The position numbers were made by a program, and so were the translations under genes. Below the pieces are notes generated by a model. The model searched no databases. It was not told the DNA's origin and saw only the letters and a program-made list of their open reading frames with translations. This document shows positions 25,486 through 33,971 of a stretch of DNA of 34,335 nt, piece after piece. The stretch is from assembly GCA_049613665.1 (NCBI GenBank), contig JBMZCV010000037.1, positions 1 through 34,335 on the forward strand, in the 5' to 3' direction. The stretch's first letter is position 1. Each line of letters begins with the position of its first letter. The stretch is from JBMZCV01 sp049613665. GTDB taxonomy: Bacteria; Bacteroidota; Bacteroidia; Chitinophagales; UBA2359.

Positions 25486-26340
25486 TTATAAATCTCTAGT
25501 TCCAAAAGTGTCGCCTTGCGTAATGTCGCCCGAGCGAAAACCTTTCATAAACCATTTCATACGTTGGTCTGACGTGCCATGTGTGAACGAATCTGGTACG
25601 ACATAGCCACGAGATTCCATTTGAATTTTGTCGTCGCCAATAGCATTTGCGGCTGCTAAAGCTTCTTCTATATCGCCTTCTTGCAAAATTTTCTTTGTTT
25701 TTTGAGCATGATGAGCCCAAACACCTGCCAAAAAGTCGGCTTGCAATTCGAGCCTAACAGAAAGGTCATTGTATTGTTTTTCTGGCACTCGCCCACGCTG
25801 CGAACTCACTTGACTTGTCAATCCCAACAAATTTTGAACATGATGAGCCACCTCATGAGCCACCACATAAGCCATCGCAAAGTCGCCAGGAGCTTTAAAC
25901 CTATCTCGCAATTGCTGATAAAAGCTAAGGTCGATATATAACTTTTGGTCGGCAGGGCAATAGAAAGGGCCTGTTGCGGCACTCGCAAAACCGCAAGCAG
26001 ATTGTCCTTTTTCGCTAAACAACACCAAAGTTGGTTCTACATAATTTCTGTTGAGTTGTTGCTTAAATTGCGTGTGCCAGATGTCTTCGGTATCTTTCAA
26101 AACAACTGATACAAATTGAGCCAATTCGTCGTTTCCATCGCTGGCTTGCGTTGTTTGTGTCGTTTGTTGTTGTGCTTGCTGTTGCTGTACACGTTGCAAG
26201 ATTTGCATCGGATTTTCGCCCATCAATAACGAAAATATCACGATAATAATTGTTCCTGCTCCGATGCCTGTTGTTACGGTTCGTGCTACGCCTCTTCGGT
26301 CTTCTACATTGTCACTTCCTTTTCTTCCTCTCCAAAGCAT
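25486..26340 (-). CDS. Neutral zinc metallopeptidase (YpfJ-like)
   Basis: A 284-residue protein. The N-terminus MLWRGRKGSDNVEDRRG is characteristic of this family and is followed by one membrane segment (about residues 25-41) and a Q-rich linker. The zinc site is HEVAHHVQ (HExxH, about residues 158-162), preceded by FYCPADQKLYIDLSFY and followed by LELQADFLAGVWAHH, whose glutamate is a likely third zinc ligand. The end has TFGTRDL, also conserved in the family. Predicted topology: short cytoplasmic tail, one membrane helix, peptidase domain outside the inner membrane. The substrate is unknown for the family as a whole. It is monocistronic with its own terminator. Confidence 0.92.
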   Translation of the reverse strand: MLWRGRKGSDNVEDRRGVARTVTTGIGAGTIIIVIFSLLMGENPMQILQRVQQQQAQQQTTQTTQASDGNDELAQFVSVVLKDTEDIWHTQFKQQLNRNYVEPTLVLFSEKGQSACGFASAATGPFYCPADQKLYIDLSFYQQLRDRFKAPGDFAMAYVVAHEVAHHVQNLLGLTSQVSSQRGRVPEKQYNDLSVRLELQADFLAGVWAHHAQKTKKILQEGDIEEALAAANAIGDDKIQMESRGYVVPDSFTHGTSDQRMKWFMKGFRSGDITQGDTFGTRDL

Positions 26341-26640
26341 ATTTTATTAGATTAAAGTTGAATAAATATTTTTCTTGATTTGAACAAAAATAATTTTTTT
26401 TTTGCACTTAATGGCTTTTTTAGCAAAAAAATCTGTTCGTTTTGCATACGCTAAAAAAGATATAAGCTAGCTTTTAGACTGAAATGGTGCTAGAAAGTCA
26501 TTTCGTGTAGTTTTTAATTTTTAGTTCGTAGTTTTTAGTTGTTATTTAATTATTGCAAATATACAATGACGAACTTGCTATGATTTTTAGTGTAGAGAAA
26601 AAACTAGACTACATTTTTTTATAAAACAAATGAAAAACTG
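26341..26640. other. Gap between divergent metallopeptidase and TIR-FGE genes
   Basis: About 345 bp without a gene up to the chosen TIR-FGE start. It holds an inverted repeat CTTTTTTAGC (26415-26424) / GCTAAAAAAG (26450-26459), AT-rich imperfect repeats of AGTTTTTA type (26505-26545), and a TATATTTG box on the minus strand (plus-strand CAAATATA, 26556-26563) that could serve the metallopeptidase gene, although no TTG lies at the right distance. Confidence 0.4.
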
Positions 26641-26648
26641 TATATTTG
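26641..26648 (+). promoter_or_regulatory. Possible -7 box for the TIR-FGE gene
   Basis: TATATTTG matches TAnnTTTG and ends 38 bp before the ATG at 26687. No TTG is present at the -33 position, which is T-rich. If real, it lies inside the frame that opens at ATG 26630 and argues that translation begins at 26687. Confidence 0.35.
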
Positions 26649-26686
26649 ACAGCATAAAAACAAAAACTAAGTTTCGCAAAAAAAAT

Positions 26687-28132
26687 ATGACGCAACAAAA
26701 AGAACAAATAAATATCTTTATCGCTTATTCAATGACTGATAAGGAGTATATAGATGAATTACGCAAGCATTTATTTCCTTTGGAACGCAACAACGAAATA
26801 AAAATTTGGTATGACGGTGAAATTATTGCAGGTGCTGTTTGGGAAGAGGAAATAGAAAAACATTTGCATGAGGCAGATATTATCTTGCTATTGGTAAGTA
26901 GCGATTCCCTGTATTCTGAATATTTTTACGACAAGCAAGTAATAGAAGCTTTGGAGAGGCATGAAGAAGAAAAAACAAAGGTTATTCCTATTGTTTTAAG
27001 TCCTTGTTTATGGGAAGAAACACCACTCAAAAGCTTGGAGGTGTTGCCACAAGAAGGTTTGCCTATTAGCAAATGGGAAAATGAAGACGATGCTTATTTT
27101 AACGTGGTAAAAGGTATTAGCAAAAGTGTCAGACAAATAAATGCAAAACGAGACATTAAAACACAAATCTCAGAAGTATTAGAGCTAGAAAAACAAACTG
27201 TTTTAGTACAAAAAAATAATATAAAACAAAACGATAAACAAGTACGACAACAGCAAGGCGAAAAAGAAGTGAATACAAGTGTTTTGCCAACGATAAAAGA
27301 ATCAAGGTTGGCTAGATTGATGAATAACAAAATAGCCAAATATGGTTTGATTATTTTATGTATATGTGTGGTGTTTTTTGTAATTCAAGTTAGTGATAAT
27401 ACCATTACAAATATTCCAAAAACTAGAGATAGCATTATAAAAGAGTTGCAAAACGATATGGTAACAGTAGCTGGAGGTACTTTTGAAATGGGGTGCAACG
27501 AACAGCGAGATGGCACATGTAAAAATGACGAAAAGCCTTTGCATAGAGTGGAGTTAAAAAGTTTTTTGATAGGCAAATATGAAGTCTCTCAGCGACAATG
27601 GGAAACTATTATGGGAGAAAATCCGAGCAAGTTTTCAGATTGTCCTGATTGTCCTGTTGAGCAAGTGAGTTGGAATGATACAAAAGCATTTATCAAAAAA
27701 CTAAACCAAGAAACAGGCAAGGCATTTCGGTTGCCTACAGAAGCTGAATGGGAATATGCAGCACGAGGAGGGAAGAAAAGTAAGCGATATAAATATGCAG
27801 GCAGCAACGACATCGAAAAAGTAGCTTGCTATGGAAATACAGATAACGAAGAACTTGTCAATGAAAATAGTGCAGGAGAGAAAGGCAATGAATTGGATTT
27901 GTATGAGATGAGCGGCAATGTTTCGGAATGGTGTGAAGATACTTATGCACCTACTTTTTATAGCAATACGATTACAAAAAATCCTATTAATAATGTAACA
28001 AGTATTTATCGAATATTGCGAGGAGGAAGTTGTTTTAGTAAAAAAGAAGAATGCCGTATTGCCAATCGTACGAAACGCAATAAAAACGAAAGACATTTTA
28101 GTATTGGCTTTCGGTTAGCCGAAGATTTATAG
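26687..28132 (+). CDS. TIR domain - transmembrane - FGE/SUMF1 domain fusion
   Basis: A 481-residue protein from ATG 26687 (MTQQKEQINIFIAYS); ATG 26630 would add 19 basic residues unlike TIR N-termini. Residues 8-140 are a TIR domain of the TIR_2 type (IFIAYSMTDKEY, IKIWYDGEIIAG, ADIILLLVSSDSLYSEYFY, VIPIVLSPCLW). A lysine/glutamine-rich linker precedes one membrane helix (about 217-235). Residues 255-481 are a formylglycine-generating-enzyme/SUMF1 domain (VAGGTFEMG, YEVSQRQWETIMG, RLPTEAEWEYAARGG, LYEMSGNVSEWCED, RILRGGSCF, GFRLAEDL). The TIR side is probably cytoplasmic and the FGE-like sensor or binding domain outside. TIR domains cleave NAD or bind other TIRs; the residue aligned with the catalytic glutamate seems to be Q84. 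The FGE catalytic cysteine pair is not evident, so a binding role is more likely. Monocistronic. Confidence 0.85.
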   Translation: MTQQKEQINIFIAYSMTDKEYIDELRKHLFPLERNNEIKIWYDGEIIAGAVWEEEIEKHLHEADIILLLVSSDSLYSEYFYDKQVIEALERHEEEKTKVIPIVLSPCLWEETPLKSLEVLPQEGLPISKWENEDDAYFNVVKGISKSVRQINAKRDIKTQISEVLELEKQTVLVQKNNIKQNDKQVRQQQGEKEVNTSVLPTIKESRLARLMNNKIAKYGLIILCICVVFFVIQVSDNTITNIPKTRDSIIKELQNDMVTVAGGTFEMGCNEQRDGTCKNDEKPLHRVELKSFLIGKYEVSQRQWETIMGENPSKFSDCPDCPVEQVSWNDTKAFIKKLNQETGKAFRLPTEAEWEYAARGGKKSKRYKYAGSNDIEKVACYGNTDNEELVNENSAGEKGNELDLYEMSGNVSEWCEDTYAPTFYSNTITKNPINNVTSIYRILRGGSCFSKKEECRIANRTKRNKNERHFSIGFRLAEDL

Positions 28133-28241
28133 GTCTATTATTTTTTAGCCAAAATTGCTAGTACAGAACAGTTACAAAAAATGTATAAATGTTCAAACTA
28201 TTGTCTAAAATAATTATAAACACACTGTAAAAGTATATTAA

Positions 28242-28285
28242 TTTAATTGCTTTAATTGCTTTAATTGCTTTAATTGCTTTAATTG
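28242..28285. repeat. 9-bp microsatellite, about 4.9 copies
   Basis: TTTAATTGC is repeated without change at 28242, 28251, 28260 and 28269, with a fifth copy of 8 of 9 bases at 28278. It lies about 400 bp upstream of the mrp start and directly abuts dispersed element copy 3. Copy number is likely to vary between strains by slippage. Confidence 0.95.
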
Positions 28286-28381
28286 TGCTTTTTTTGTCAC
28301 TAAAACGTCAGAGCGGAAAACGGACGCTTTGAGCTAACGCATTGATATTCAGCTACTTAACTTTCGCAATTTGTAGAATAA
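28286..28381 (-). repeat. Dispersed intergenic element, copy 3 (inverted, divergent)
   Basis: Read on the minus strand from 28381 it has TTATTCTACAAATT (28381-28368), then TTAAGTAGCTGAATATC, the CAATGCGTTAGC module (28353-28333 overall, one mismatch in 21 to 13410-13430), and a degenerate end AGTGAC-A7-GCAC (28302-28287). It lies in the 556-bp gap between the TIR-FGE gene and mrp. The rest of that gap holds the 9-bp repeat, the 73-bp element copy B and the mrp promoter. Confidence 0.55.
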
Positions 28382-28475
28382 TTCAGCTATTCTCGATTTG
28401 AAATAAAAAAAATATTTGTCTATTTTCCTGTATTAACAATTAGTTTTTAAGGCTTTTTTTTATCAAAGGTTTAAA

Positions 28476-28548
28476 CATACTATTTTTTTTAGGCTAAGGC
28501 GGCCAATATTTGCAAATTTAATGGTCTTTTGAACTGAAAAATAGTATG
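28476..28548. repeat. 73-bp inverted-repeat element, copy B
   Basis: It begins CATACTATTTT and ends AAAAATAGTATG. Its reverse complement aligns with copy A at 19385-19457 over the whole 73 bp, with near-identical ends and a shared interior (CCAATAyTTGCAA, then CTTTTGAAyTGAAAAATAG). Flanks differ apart from a few bases (TTGCC on one side). It lies upstream of mrp. Confidence 0.8.
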
Positions 28549-28611
28549 TTTCCCTTGCCAAAAGGAGTTTTTTTATTAAACTGAAAAGTCTTATAAAAAA
28601 TGTCAGAACCA

Positions 28612-28643
28612 TTGCCATAAACGATTAAAAATAAGTATATTTG
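28612..28643 (+). promoter_or_regulatory. Candidate mrp promoter
   Basis: TTG (28612-28614), 21 bp, then TATATTTG (28636-28643) fits the Bacteroidota consensus TTG-N19-21-TAnnTTTG. The predicted start near 28650 leaves a leader of about 40 nt before the ATG at 28689. Confidence 0.6.
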
Positions 28644-28688
28644 AGGCTTCAAAAAATAAAGCATCTTATTTAGTAAATATATCAACCT

Positions 28689-29789
28689 ATGACTATCAAC
28701 AAATCGGCAGTATTAAATGCCCTAAGTTATGTAGATGACCCCGATTTGGGCAAGGATTTAGTGACTTTAAAAATGGTCGATAACATCAAAATTGATGGCA
28801 AAAAAGTCAGCTTTCGGCTGATACTCACTACGCCAGCTTGCCCTATGAAAGAGCAAATCAAAAACGCTTGCATCACGGCTATCAAGCATCTCGTGGACAA
28901 AGAAGCGGAGGTAAACGTAGAAATTACCTCGAAAGTGACGAGTCATAGACAAGACAATGGAAAGGTTTTGCCGAATGTTAAAAATATTATTGCGGTAGCA
29001 TCTGGCAAAGGTGGCGTAGGAAAATCGACGGTAGCCGTCAATTTGGCCGTCGCTTTGGCAAAACAAGGTGCAAAAGTGGGCATAATTGATGCCGATATTT
29101 ATGGGCCGTCTATTCCTTTGATGTTTCAGTTAGATGGCCAGCGGCCAAAAGTGCAGAATGTAAATGGCAAATCAAAGATTATTCCGATAGAAAAATACGG
29201 CGTAAAAACCTTGTCGATTGGCTTTTTGACCGATGCACGTCAGGCAGTAGTTTGGCGTGGGCCGATGGCTTCCTCTGCTTTGCGACAGTTTGTTACAGAT
29301 GCAGCTTGGGGCGAACTCGATTATATGCTCATCGATTTGCCTCCAGGTACAGGCGATATTCATTTGACTTTGGTGCAAACTGTGCCTGTGACGGCGGCTG
29401 TTATCGTGACGACACCGCAAGCAGTCGCACAAGCTGATGCCGTAAAAGCTTTAGAGATGTTTAAAATGCCAAATATCAATGTGCCTATTTTGGGTGTAGT
29501 CGAAAATATGTCATATTTCACACCGCCTGAGCTGCCAAACAATCGCTATTATTTGTTTGGAAAAGATGGCGGCCGTCGTTTGGCAGATACTTACGATGTG
29601 CCTTTGCTCGCTCAATTGCCGATAGTGGAAGCCGTGAGAGCAGGAGGCGATACAGGAAAGCCTATTGTTTTGGAAGAAAATAATGCTATTGCGACTGTTT
29701 TTATGCAGTTTGCCGAAACAACGGCCAGAAATATCGCTATTCGCAATGCTAATCTTGCACAAACAAAAATAGTCGATATGAAGGCTTAA
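28689..29789 (+). CDS. mrp: Mrp/ApbC-type iron-sulfur carrier P-loop ATPase
   Basis: A 366-residue protein. Residues 5-78 are a MIP18/DUF59 domain (DDPDLGKDLV, TTPACPMKE). From about 95 a ParA/MinD-type ATPase follows with deviant Walker A GKGGVGKST (106-114), DADIYGPSIP (switch I) and LIDLPPGTGDIHLT (switch II). It binds and transfers iron-sulfur clusters in the cytoplasm. The cluster-binding CxxC seen in many Mrp proteins is absent: the region reads NMSYFTPPELPNNRYYLFG, a form I recall as usual in Bacteroidota. Length is normal for a DUF59-Mrp fusion. Monocistronic, with its own promoter and terminator. Confidence 0.93.
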   Translation: MTINKSAVLNALSYVDDPDLGKDLVTLKMVDNIKIDGKKVSFRLILTTPACPMKEQIKNACITAIKHLVDKEAEVNVEITSKVTSHRQDNGKVLPNVKNIIAVASGKGGVGKSTVAVNLAVALAKQGAKVGIIDADIYGPSIPLMFQLDGQRPKVQNVNGKSKIIPIEKYGVKTLSIGFLTDARQAVVWRGPMASSALRQFVTDAAWGELDYMLIDLPPGTGDIHLTLVQTVPVTAAVIVTTPQAVAQADAVKALEMFKMPNINVPILGVVENMSYFTPPELPNNRYYLFGKDGGRRLADTYDVPLLAQLPIVEAVRAGGDTGKPIVLEENNAIATVFMQFAETTARNIAIRNANLAQTKIVDMKA

Positions 29790-29805
29790 ATGTTATATTT
29801 TTATC

Positions 29806-29849
29806 AAAAAAAAAGCGACATTTCTTTTATTGAAATGTCGCTTTTTTTT
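29806..29849. terminator. Bidirectional intrinsic terminator
   Basis: GCGACATTTC (29815-29824), a 7-nt loop and GAAATGTCGC (29832-29841) form a 10-bp stem, flanked by nine A (29806-29814) and eight T (29842-29849). It can end transcription of mrp from the left and of the CHAT gene from the right. Confidence 0.93.
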
Positions 29850-29917
29850 GCTCAATAGTTAGGTGTTATACTTACCAAATGAGAAACTTTTTTTTGTTAC
29901 AAAAGAATAAAACAGTT

Positions 29918-32857
29918 CTATTCTTTTACATAAAAGAAAATACCAATAGAAAGTAAAATCAAAACGAGTAACAAAGAAAAATAATACTGAAAATCGAAAG
30001 CAATTTTTACTAAAGATGGCTTGCCTACCACAAGTGTATTTGCCCAAAAATAAGGGTGATGTTTTTGTTCATCTTTATGTAGCAGCATCGCTTTTTTGGC
30101 ACTAAAAACAGCATCTGCAAGGTGTTTGTTTTTTTTCAAATTGCGATATACCGACAGCATAAAATCGCTGGTATTGCCCTCGGTTCGCCACAAATTGAGC
30201 AATACGCTAGGACAACCACTATAAAATAAAGCTTTTGTTAAGTGCTGTAAAGAATGCCCATTTTTCAATTTGTCATCTTGTTGCAAGGCTGTAAAAACAC
30301 TCAAGTTTGCTTGCACATTCATATCATACAACTCTTTAACATACAATTGTCCATCATCTTGTGTGCTGTTGTGGGTGTGAAACAAAATTTGCGATTGCAA
30401 AGGTTGCGTATCTTGCAACAAAGTATGTAGTGCCAAATGCAAGATAGAATAATTTTCTATATCTGTTTTAAATTGATACTCAGTTGTTTGTTCATCTAAC
30501 AAAAGCTCGCCATCTAGCAATTGAGCAATCAGTTGCACTTCTTGTTTTCCGCTTTTTAGCTGCCAATTTTGCTCTTCTTTCCATTGTCCAAGAAAAGCAG
30601 TTTCATAATTTGCCATAATTTTTTCACGCTCATAAGTTGTATTATAGCCTTTGAAAGTTTGCAAAGGATTGTTGCTTTTTTGGGTTACTTTTCCAAAAAA
30701 ATCGGACGCAGTATAGTCATAAACAAATTTGTATTTATTTAATAAATAATCTAAAGCAGCATATTTTTCATTTGCTGTTGCAGGCTCATATAGCAAGGCT
30801 TCAAAAGGCAAATAAGTTAAATGATTGTCTGGAATAATGGCAATTTGTGTAATCGTTTTATCAAGTTGTTTTTCAATACCTTCAAACAAAACTTGATACA
30901 AAGTATGTGCCGATTGTGTAAACTGTTGGTAAGTTTTTGCTGAATTTTCTCTGGCTAAATCAGGATTAGAAATACTTGCTTGAAACTGCTCAAAAGGCAA
31001 TTTTGTTGTTGTTTTATTACTTAAAGGTATAAAAAAACTATTTGTGCGACTTATTGCCAAAGCATATCGACAGCTATCCGTCCAAATGTAAGAAACTAAA
31101 GCGGTATTTTCTGCTAGTTTAGCTAATTGTTTTTTGCTGTTTTCTAAGCTTATCGTTTTTGTTTCATATTTCAACGCATAATATTTAGGATATTTTTTTT
31201 TCGTTTCAGCTACCCAATTTATCAAAGCTTTTTCTAATTTGTCCACTTGTTGTTTCAACAGCTTCAATTCGTTTTGGTCTGCAAAATCACCGAGTTGTTG
31301 CGTTTCCAATAATTTTTGTCGATAAAAATTGCGATTAATTTTGAGCTGTTGTTCTTTTTCGATAAAATCGGCAGGTAAATCGGCAAACTTTTCGATATTA
31401 TCATTCCTCATAGCTTCGAGCAAAAAACTTCGTTTTCGTTGTTCTGCCAAACTAAAAGCAATGTTTAGATATTTCTCTTGTTTTTTGTTTTTATATAAAT
31501 CAAAAGCCGTTTTTATACCTTTTTCATAGCTTACCAGAGCATTTTCTAATTTAAATTTTTTGTAGTACAAACCTTCTTCAAACATATAAATGTGATGTGT
31601 AGTTTGGGCAGCTACTTCATAAGTTTGCAAGGCAGCTTCAAGATATTTTATATCGCTCGAAGATTGATGCAATGCTATTAATGTTGCCGCTTTTTTGTTG
31701 AGAGCTTCTAGCAAATGAGCTGGCGATATGATATGAGACAAACTAGGATTTTTTGAAAAAATGGTCTCATCAAAATTTGGAGCAAGAGCAATAATTGCTT
31801 GCTGATAATACTTTAAAGCATTTATATAATCTTTTTGTTTGGTATGAATATCTGCAATATTTATATAGCTTTTAGAAATAACTGGATGTTTTTTGTTTTT
31901 TACTTTTAAATGACGTTTTAGGGCGATGTTATTATTTGTTAAAGCCGATTTATAGTCGCCTTTTTTAGCATATACTAAAGCTTTAGTCTCATAATTGCTG
32001 ATACAATCAGGGTGAGTTGGTTCGAAAAACTGTTCTAAAATATCATTAGCTTGTTTTGACATGGCCAAAGCCTTATCAAAATCATTTAGTTTTTCGTGTA
32101 CCATAGCAAGATGCGTATATACATTTGCTTTTTGTAAATAATTGGTAGTAATATTTAAGCTTTTTTGGTAAGCGTTAAAAGCTTTTTTATAGTACTGTTG
32201 TTCCATCAAAATCATGCCCATATTATCATATACATCGGCTAATCTTGAGTGTGTTTCGCCATATTCTTGCTCAAGAATACGGAGAGCTTGTCGATTAAAA
32301 TTGGCAGCTTTCTTATAATTTCCTTGATAATAATAAGTGATTGCAAAGTGATAATAGGCATTTCCTAAATCATAATTTGTAGCATTGCTTCGTCGCATTT
32401 GTCCATCTATGGTTTCAAGATGACAACGAATAGCTTGTTTATAATTGCCTTTTTTTCGGTAAGCAATTGCCAAATGATGATAAGCTTTTGATAACCCTAA
32501 ATCTTTGTTATTCAGGCGTTTATCTCCAACAACTACTGCATTTTCTAATATTTTTATAGCTTCATCTAGTTCTTCAAAACGGTATAATTTGTACCCTACA
32601 TATACTAAAGTATTGACATATTTGTTCCATTTTTCTTCATTTTGATAAACAGAAACAACTTTTTGTGTATAAAAAATAGCACTATCTATTTGTGCTATTT
32701 TTAACAATGAATCAGCCTTAAAAATATAGGTATTTAGAGATAAGCTATCATCTACTGTTATTTTTGTATTATTTTCAGTTGCTATTATTGGTAAGCTAGC
32801 ATACAAATAACACAAAAAACAGATGAAATATGCACACACTTTTTTTCTTTGAATCAT
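29918..32857 (-). CDS. TPR-CHAT membrane-anchored protein with degenerate CHAT active site
   Basis: A 979-residue protein. An N-terminal hydrophobic segment (about 8-26, then LPIIATENN) is a signal peptide. From about residue 45 to 430 there are many tetratricopeptide repeats (YHHLAIAYRKKGNYKQAI, YHFAITYYYQGNYKKAANF, YDNMGMILMEQQYYKKAF). A helical linker follows, then a C-terminal CHAT caspase-like domain (about 650-945), with the histidine motif ILHLALHT near residue 807. The last 25 residues hold a membrane helix (FSLLLVLILLSIGIFFYVKE), so most of the chain is probably periplasmic. In active CHAT domains the cysteine lies in an LSAC(E/N/Q)TG motif; here the corresponding segment reads LSVFTALQQDD. 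It may be a binding scaffold rather than a protease. Monocistronic, opposite to mrp. Confidence 0.88.
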   Translation of the reverse strand: MIQRKKVCAYFICFLCYLYASLPIIATENNTKITVDDSLSLNTYIFKADSLLKIAQIDSAIFYTQKVVSVYQNEEKWNKYVNTLVYVGYKLYRFEELDEAIKILENAVVVGDKRLNNKDLGLSKAYHHLAIAYRKKGNYKQAIRCHLETIDGQMRRSNATNYDLGNAYYHFAITYYYQGNYKKAANFNRQALRILEQEYGETHSRLADVYDNMGMILMEQQYYKKAFNAYQKSLNITTNYLQKANVYTHLAMVHEKLNDFDKALAMSKQANDILEQFFEPTHPDCISNYETKALVYAKKGDYKSALTNNNIALKRHLKVKNKKHPVISKSYINIADIHTKQKDYINALKYYQQAIIALAPNFDETIFSKNPSLSHIISPAHLLEALNKKAATLIALHQSSSDIKYLEAALQTYEVAAQTTHHIYMFEEGLYYKKFKLENALVSYEKGIKTAFDLYKNKKQEKYLNIAFSLAEQRKRSFLLEAMRNDNIEKFADLPADFIEKEQQLKINRNFYRQKLLETQQLGDFADQNELKLLKQQVDKLEKALINWVAETKKKYPKYYALKYETKTISLENSKKQLAKLAENTALVSYIWTDSCRYALAISRTNSFFIPLSNKTTTKLPFEQFQASISNPDLARENSAKTYQQFTQSAHTLYQVLFEGIEKQLDKTITQIAIIPDNHLTYLPFEALLYEPATANEKYAALDYLLNKYKFVYDYTASDFFGKVTQKSNNPLQTFKGYNTTYEREKIMANYETAFLGQWKEEQNWQLKSGKQEVQLIAQLLDGELLLDEQTTEYQFKTDIENYSILHLALHTLLQDTQPLQSQILFHTHNSTQDDGQLYVKELYDMNVQANLSVFTALQQDDKLKNGHSLQHLTKALFYSGCPSVLLNLWRTEGNTSDFMLSVYRNLKKNKHLADAVFSAKKAMLLHKDEQKHHPYFWANTLVVGKPSLVKIAFDFQYYFSLLLVLILLSIGIFFYVKE

Positions 32858-32877
32858 ATAAGTCTTACATTGTTATT

Positions 32878-33014
32878 AAGTGCTAGGCACTTTTTTGTAA
32901 ATGGTTGATTGATGCTCAAATCTTGAAACTAACTGTGTTAGATTCAATTGCTTATTAGCAAAAATCCATTTAACTACTTATTATAATTCCTATTTTCATA
33001 GTAGTAAGTAGTTA
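32878..33014 (-). repeat. Dispersed intergenic element, copy 4, with inverted repeats (leader of the CHAT gene)
   Basis: On the minus strand, modules are TAACTACTTA (33014-33005), its inverted copy TAAGTAGTTA (32980-32971), TGAGCATCAAT (32918-32908) and the perfect palindrome AAGTGCCTAGCACTT (32892-32878), 20 bp before the CHAT gene ATG. Order and direction match copy 2. The 10-bp inverted repeat with 24 bp between arms could form a hairpin. This element fills most of the 301-bp gap; no TAnnTTTG promoter was found in it. Confidence 0.5.
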
Positions 33015-33158
33015 TATTGCTTGACTATTTTATATCAAAAACTGTGCGATTTTTTATTTTTTTACATAATAATGCTTTTTTTTGTATTATATGACATAAT
33101 TATAACAATTTTAATTGTGAATATTTTTTGTTATAGTATGAAAATTAGATGAAGCTTT

Positions 33159-33545
33159 CTAATTTCCGCCGCCGACTTTTCCTGTCAATACTTTTACTTG
33201 AGCATTCCATAGTTTTATTTCATCATCCATGTCTGCTTTGCTATCGCTAAAATCGGTGATAATTAATACGGTATCGCCTGTAATAGGTGATTTTTCGATA
33301 CGAAACTCTAGAAACTCACCATCTTCATTATCTTCAAATTGCAATCGAATAAAAGACTTTTCTTCCTGCTGTAGGATACTCGCATTTTCTCGTTGTCCAC
33401 CCCAATAAAAGCTATATATCTTATCGTTTTTATCTACTGCATCAGCAAACCAACGTGCTAAATCAGATGGATTAGTCAAAAAACTATATAGCAAAGAAGG
33501 AGAAGATTTTATTACATAATCTAAAGTATATTTGATTCTTGCCAT
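33159..33545 (-). CDS. START-like / SRPBCC (AHSA1-type) domain protein
   Basis: A 128-residue protein consisting of one domain. MARIKYTLDYVIKSSPSLLYSFLTNPSDLARWFADAV is the usual opening of the SRPBCC/AHSA1 fold in Bacteroidota, with an N-terminal strand, then helix, then the LARWFA segment; the middle has beta strands (IYSFYWGG, FIRLQFED, LEFRIEKSP, TVLIITDF) and the end a long helix (DDEIKLWNAQVKVLTGKVGG). These domains bind hydrophobic ligands or help chaperones; no ligand can be assigned. It is probably cytoplasmic and stands alone on the minus strand. Confidence 0.85.
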   Translation of the reverse strand: MARIKYTLDYVIKSSPSLLYSFLTNPSDLARWFADAVDKNDKIYSFYWGGQRENASILQQEEKSFIRLQFEDNEDGEFLEFRIEKSPITGDTVLIITDFSDSKADMDDEIKLWNAQVKVLTGKVGGGN

Positions 33546-33971
33546 GTTGTTAAAGATTTTTACTTAGTGAAACAATTGAAATAACTTGCTCAAGTTTGAA
33601 AGTCAATATTGTGATTTTTCAATACCTAAACGTGAATTAGGGCGTACATTAAAAGGAACTGGGTACTTACAAAAGAAATTGATAACTTACCAATGCCATT
33701 TTTTTGTCAATTAATGTTTCAAAGAACATCATTTTGCTCAAAAAAGCGTTTAGTAGTAATGCAATAATAAACAAAAAAAGTTTTTTTCAAAATTTTTGAA
33801 CCAAAAAGTCTAAAAATATATTTACTTTGTAAACAATTATATCAATTTTGGTTTTAAATATCCTAAAAAAGTCTTAAATTTGCAAGATGTGTTTTTTCAG
33901 AAAATTTTTCCAAAACTTGTATATTAATAAATAGCTTAACAAAAATGAGTAATTTATTTCTGATGTTTCGC
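33546..33971. other. Left part of the 768-bp rpoD upstream gap
   Basis: No gene or RNA is recognised. A TAAATTTG-CAA box lies at 33875-33882 with TTTG ending at 33850 (24-bp spacer, slightly long); it is the best -7 box I see upstream of rpoD and would give a leader of over 400 nt. Confidence that it is used is low. Confidence 0.3.

Noticed and set aside
26411..26470. A 19-codon frame starting MAFLAKKSVRF
   Set aside because: It is short, in the metallopeptidase upstream gap, and overlaps an inverted repeat; no evidence of translation.
26630..26686. Longer N-terminus for the TIR-FGE protein from ATG 26630
   Set aside because: The 19 extra residues are basic and unlike TIR starts, and a TATATTTG box lies inside them; ATG 26687 is preferred.
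26687..32857. TIR-FGE, Mrp and TPR-CHAT genes as one defence operon
   Set aside because: They have separate promoters and terminators, the CHAT gene is on the opposite strand, and Mrp is a housekeeping carrier.
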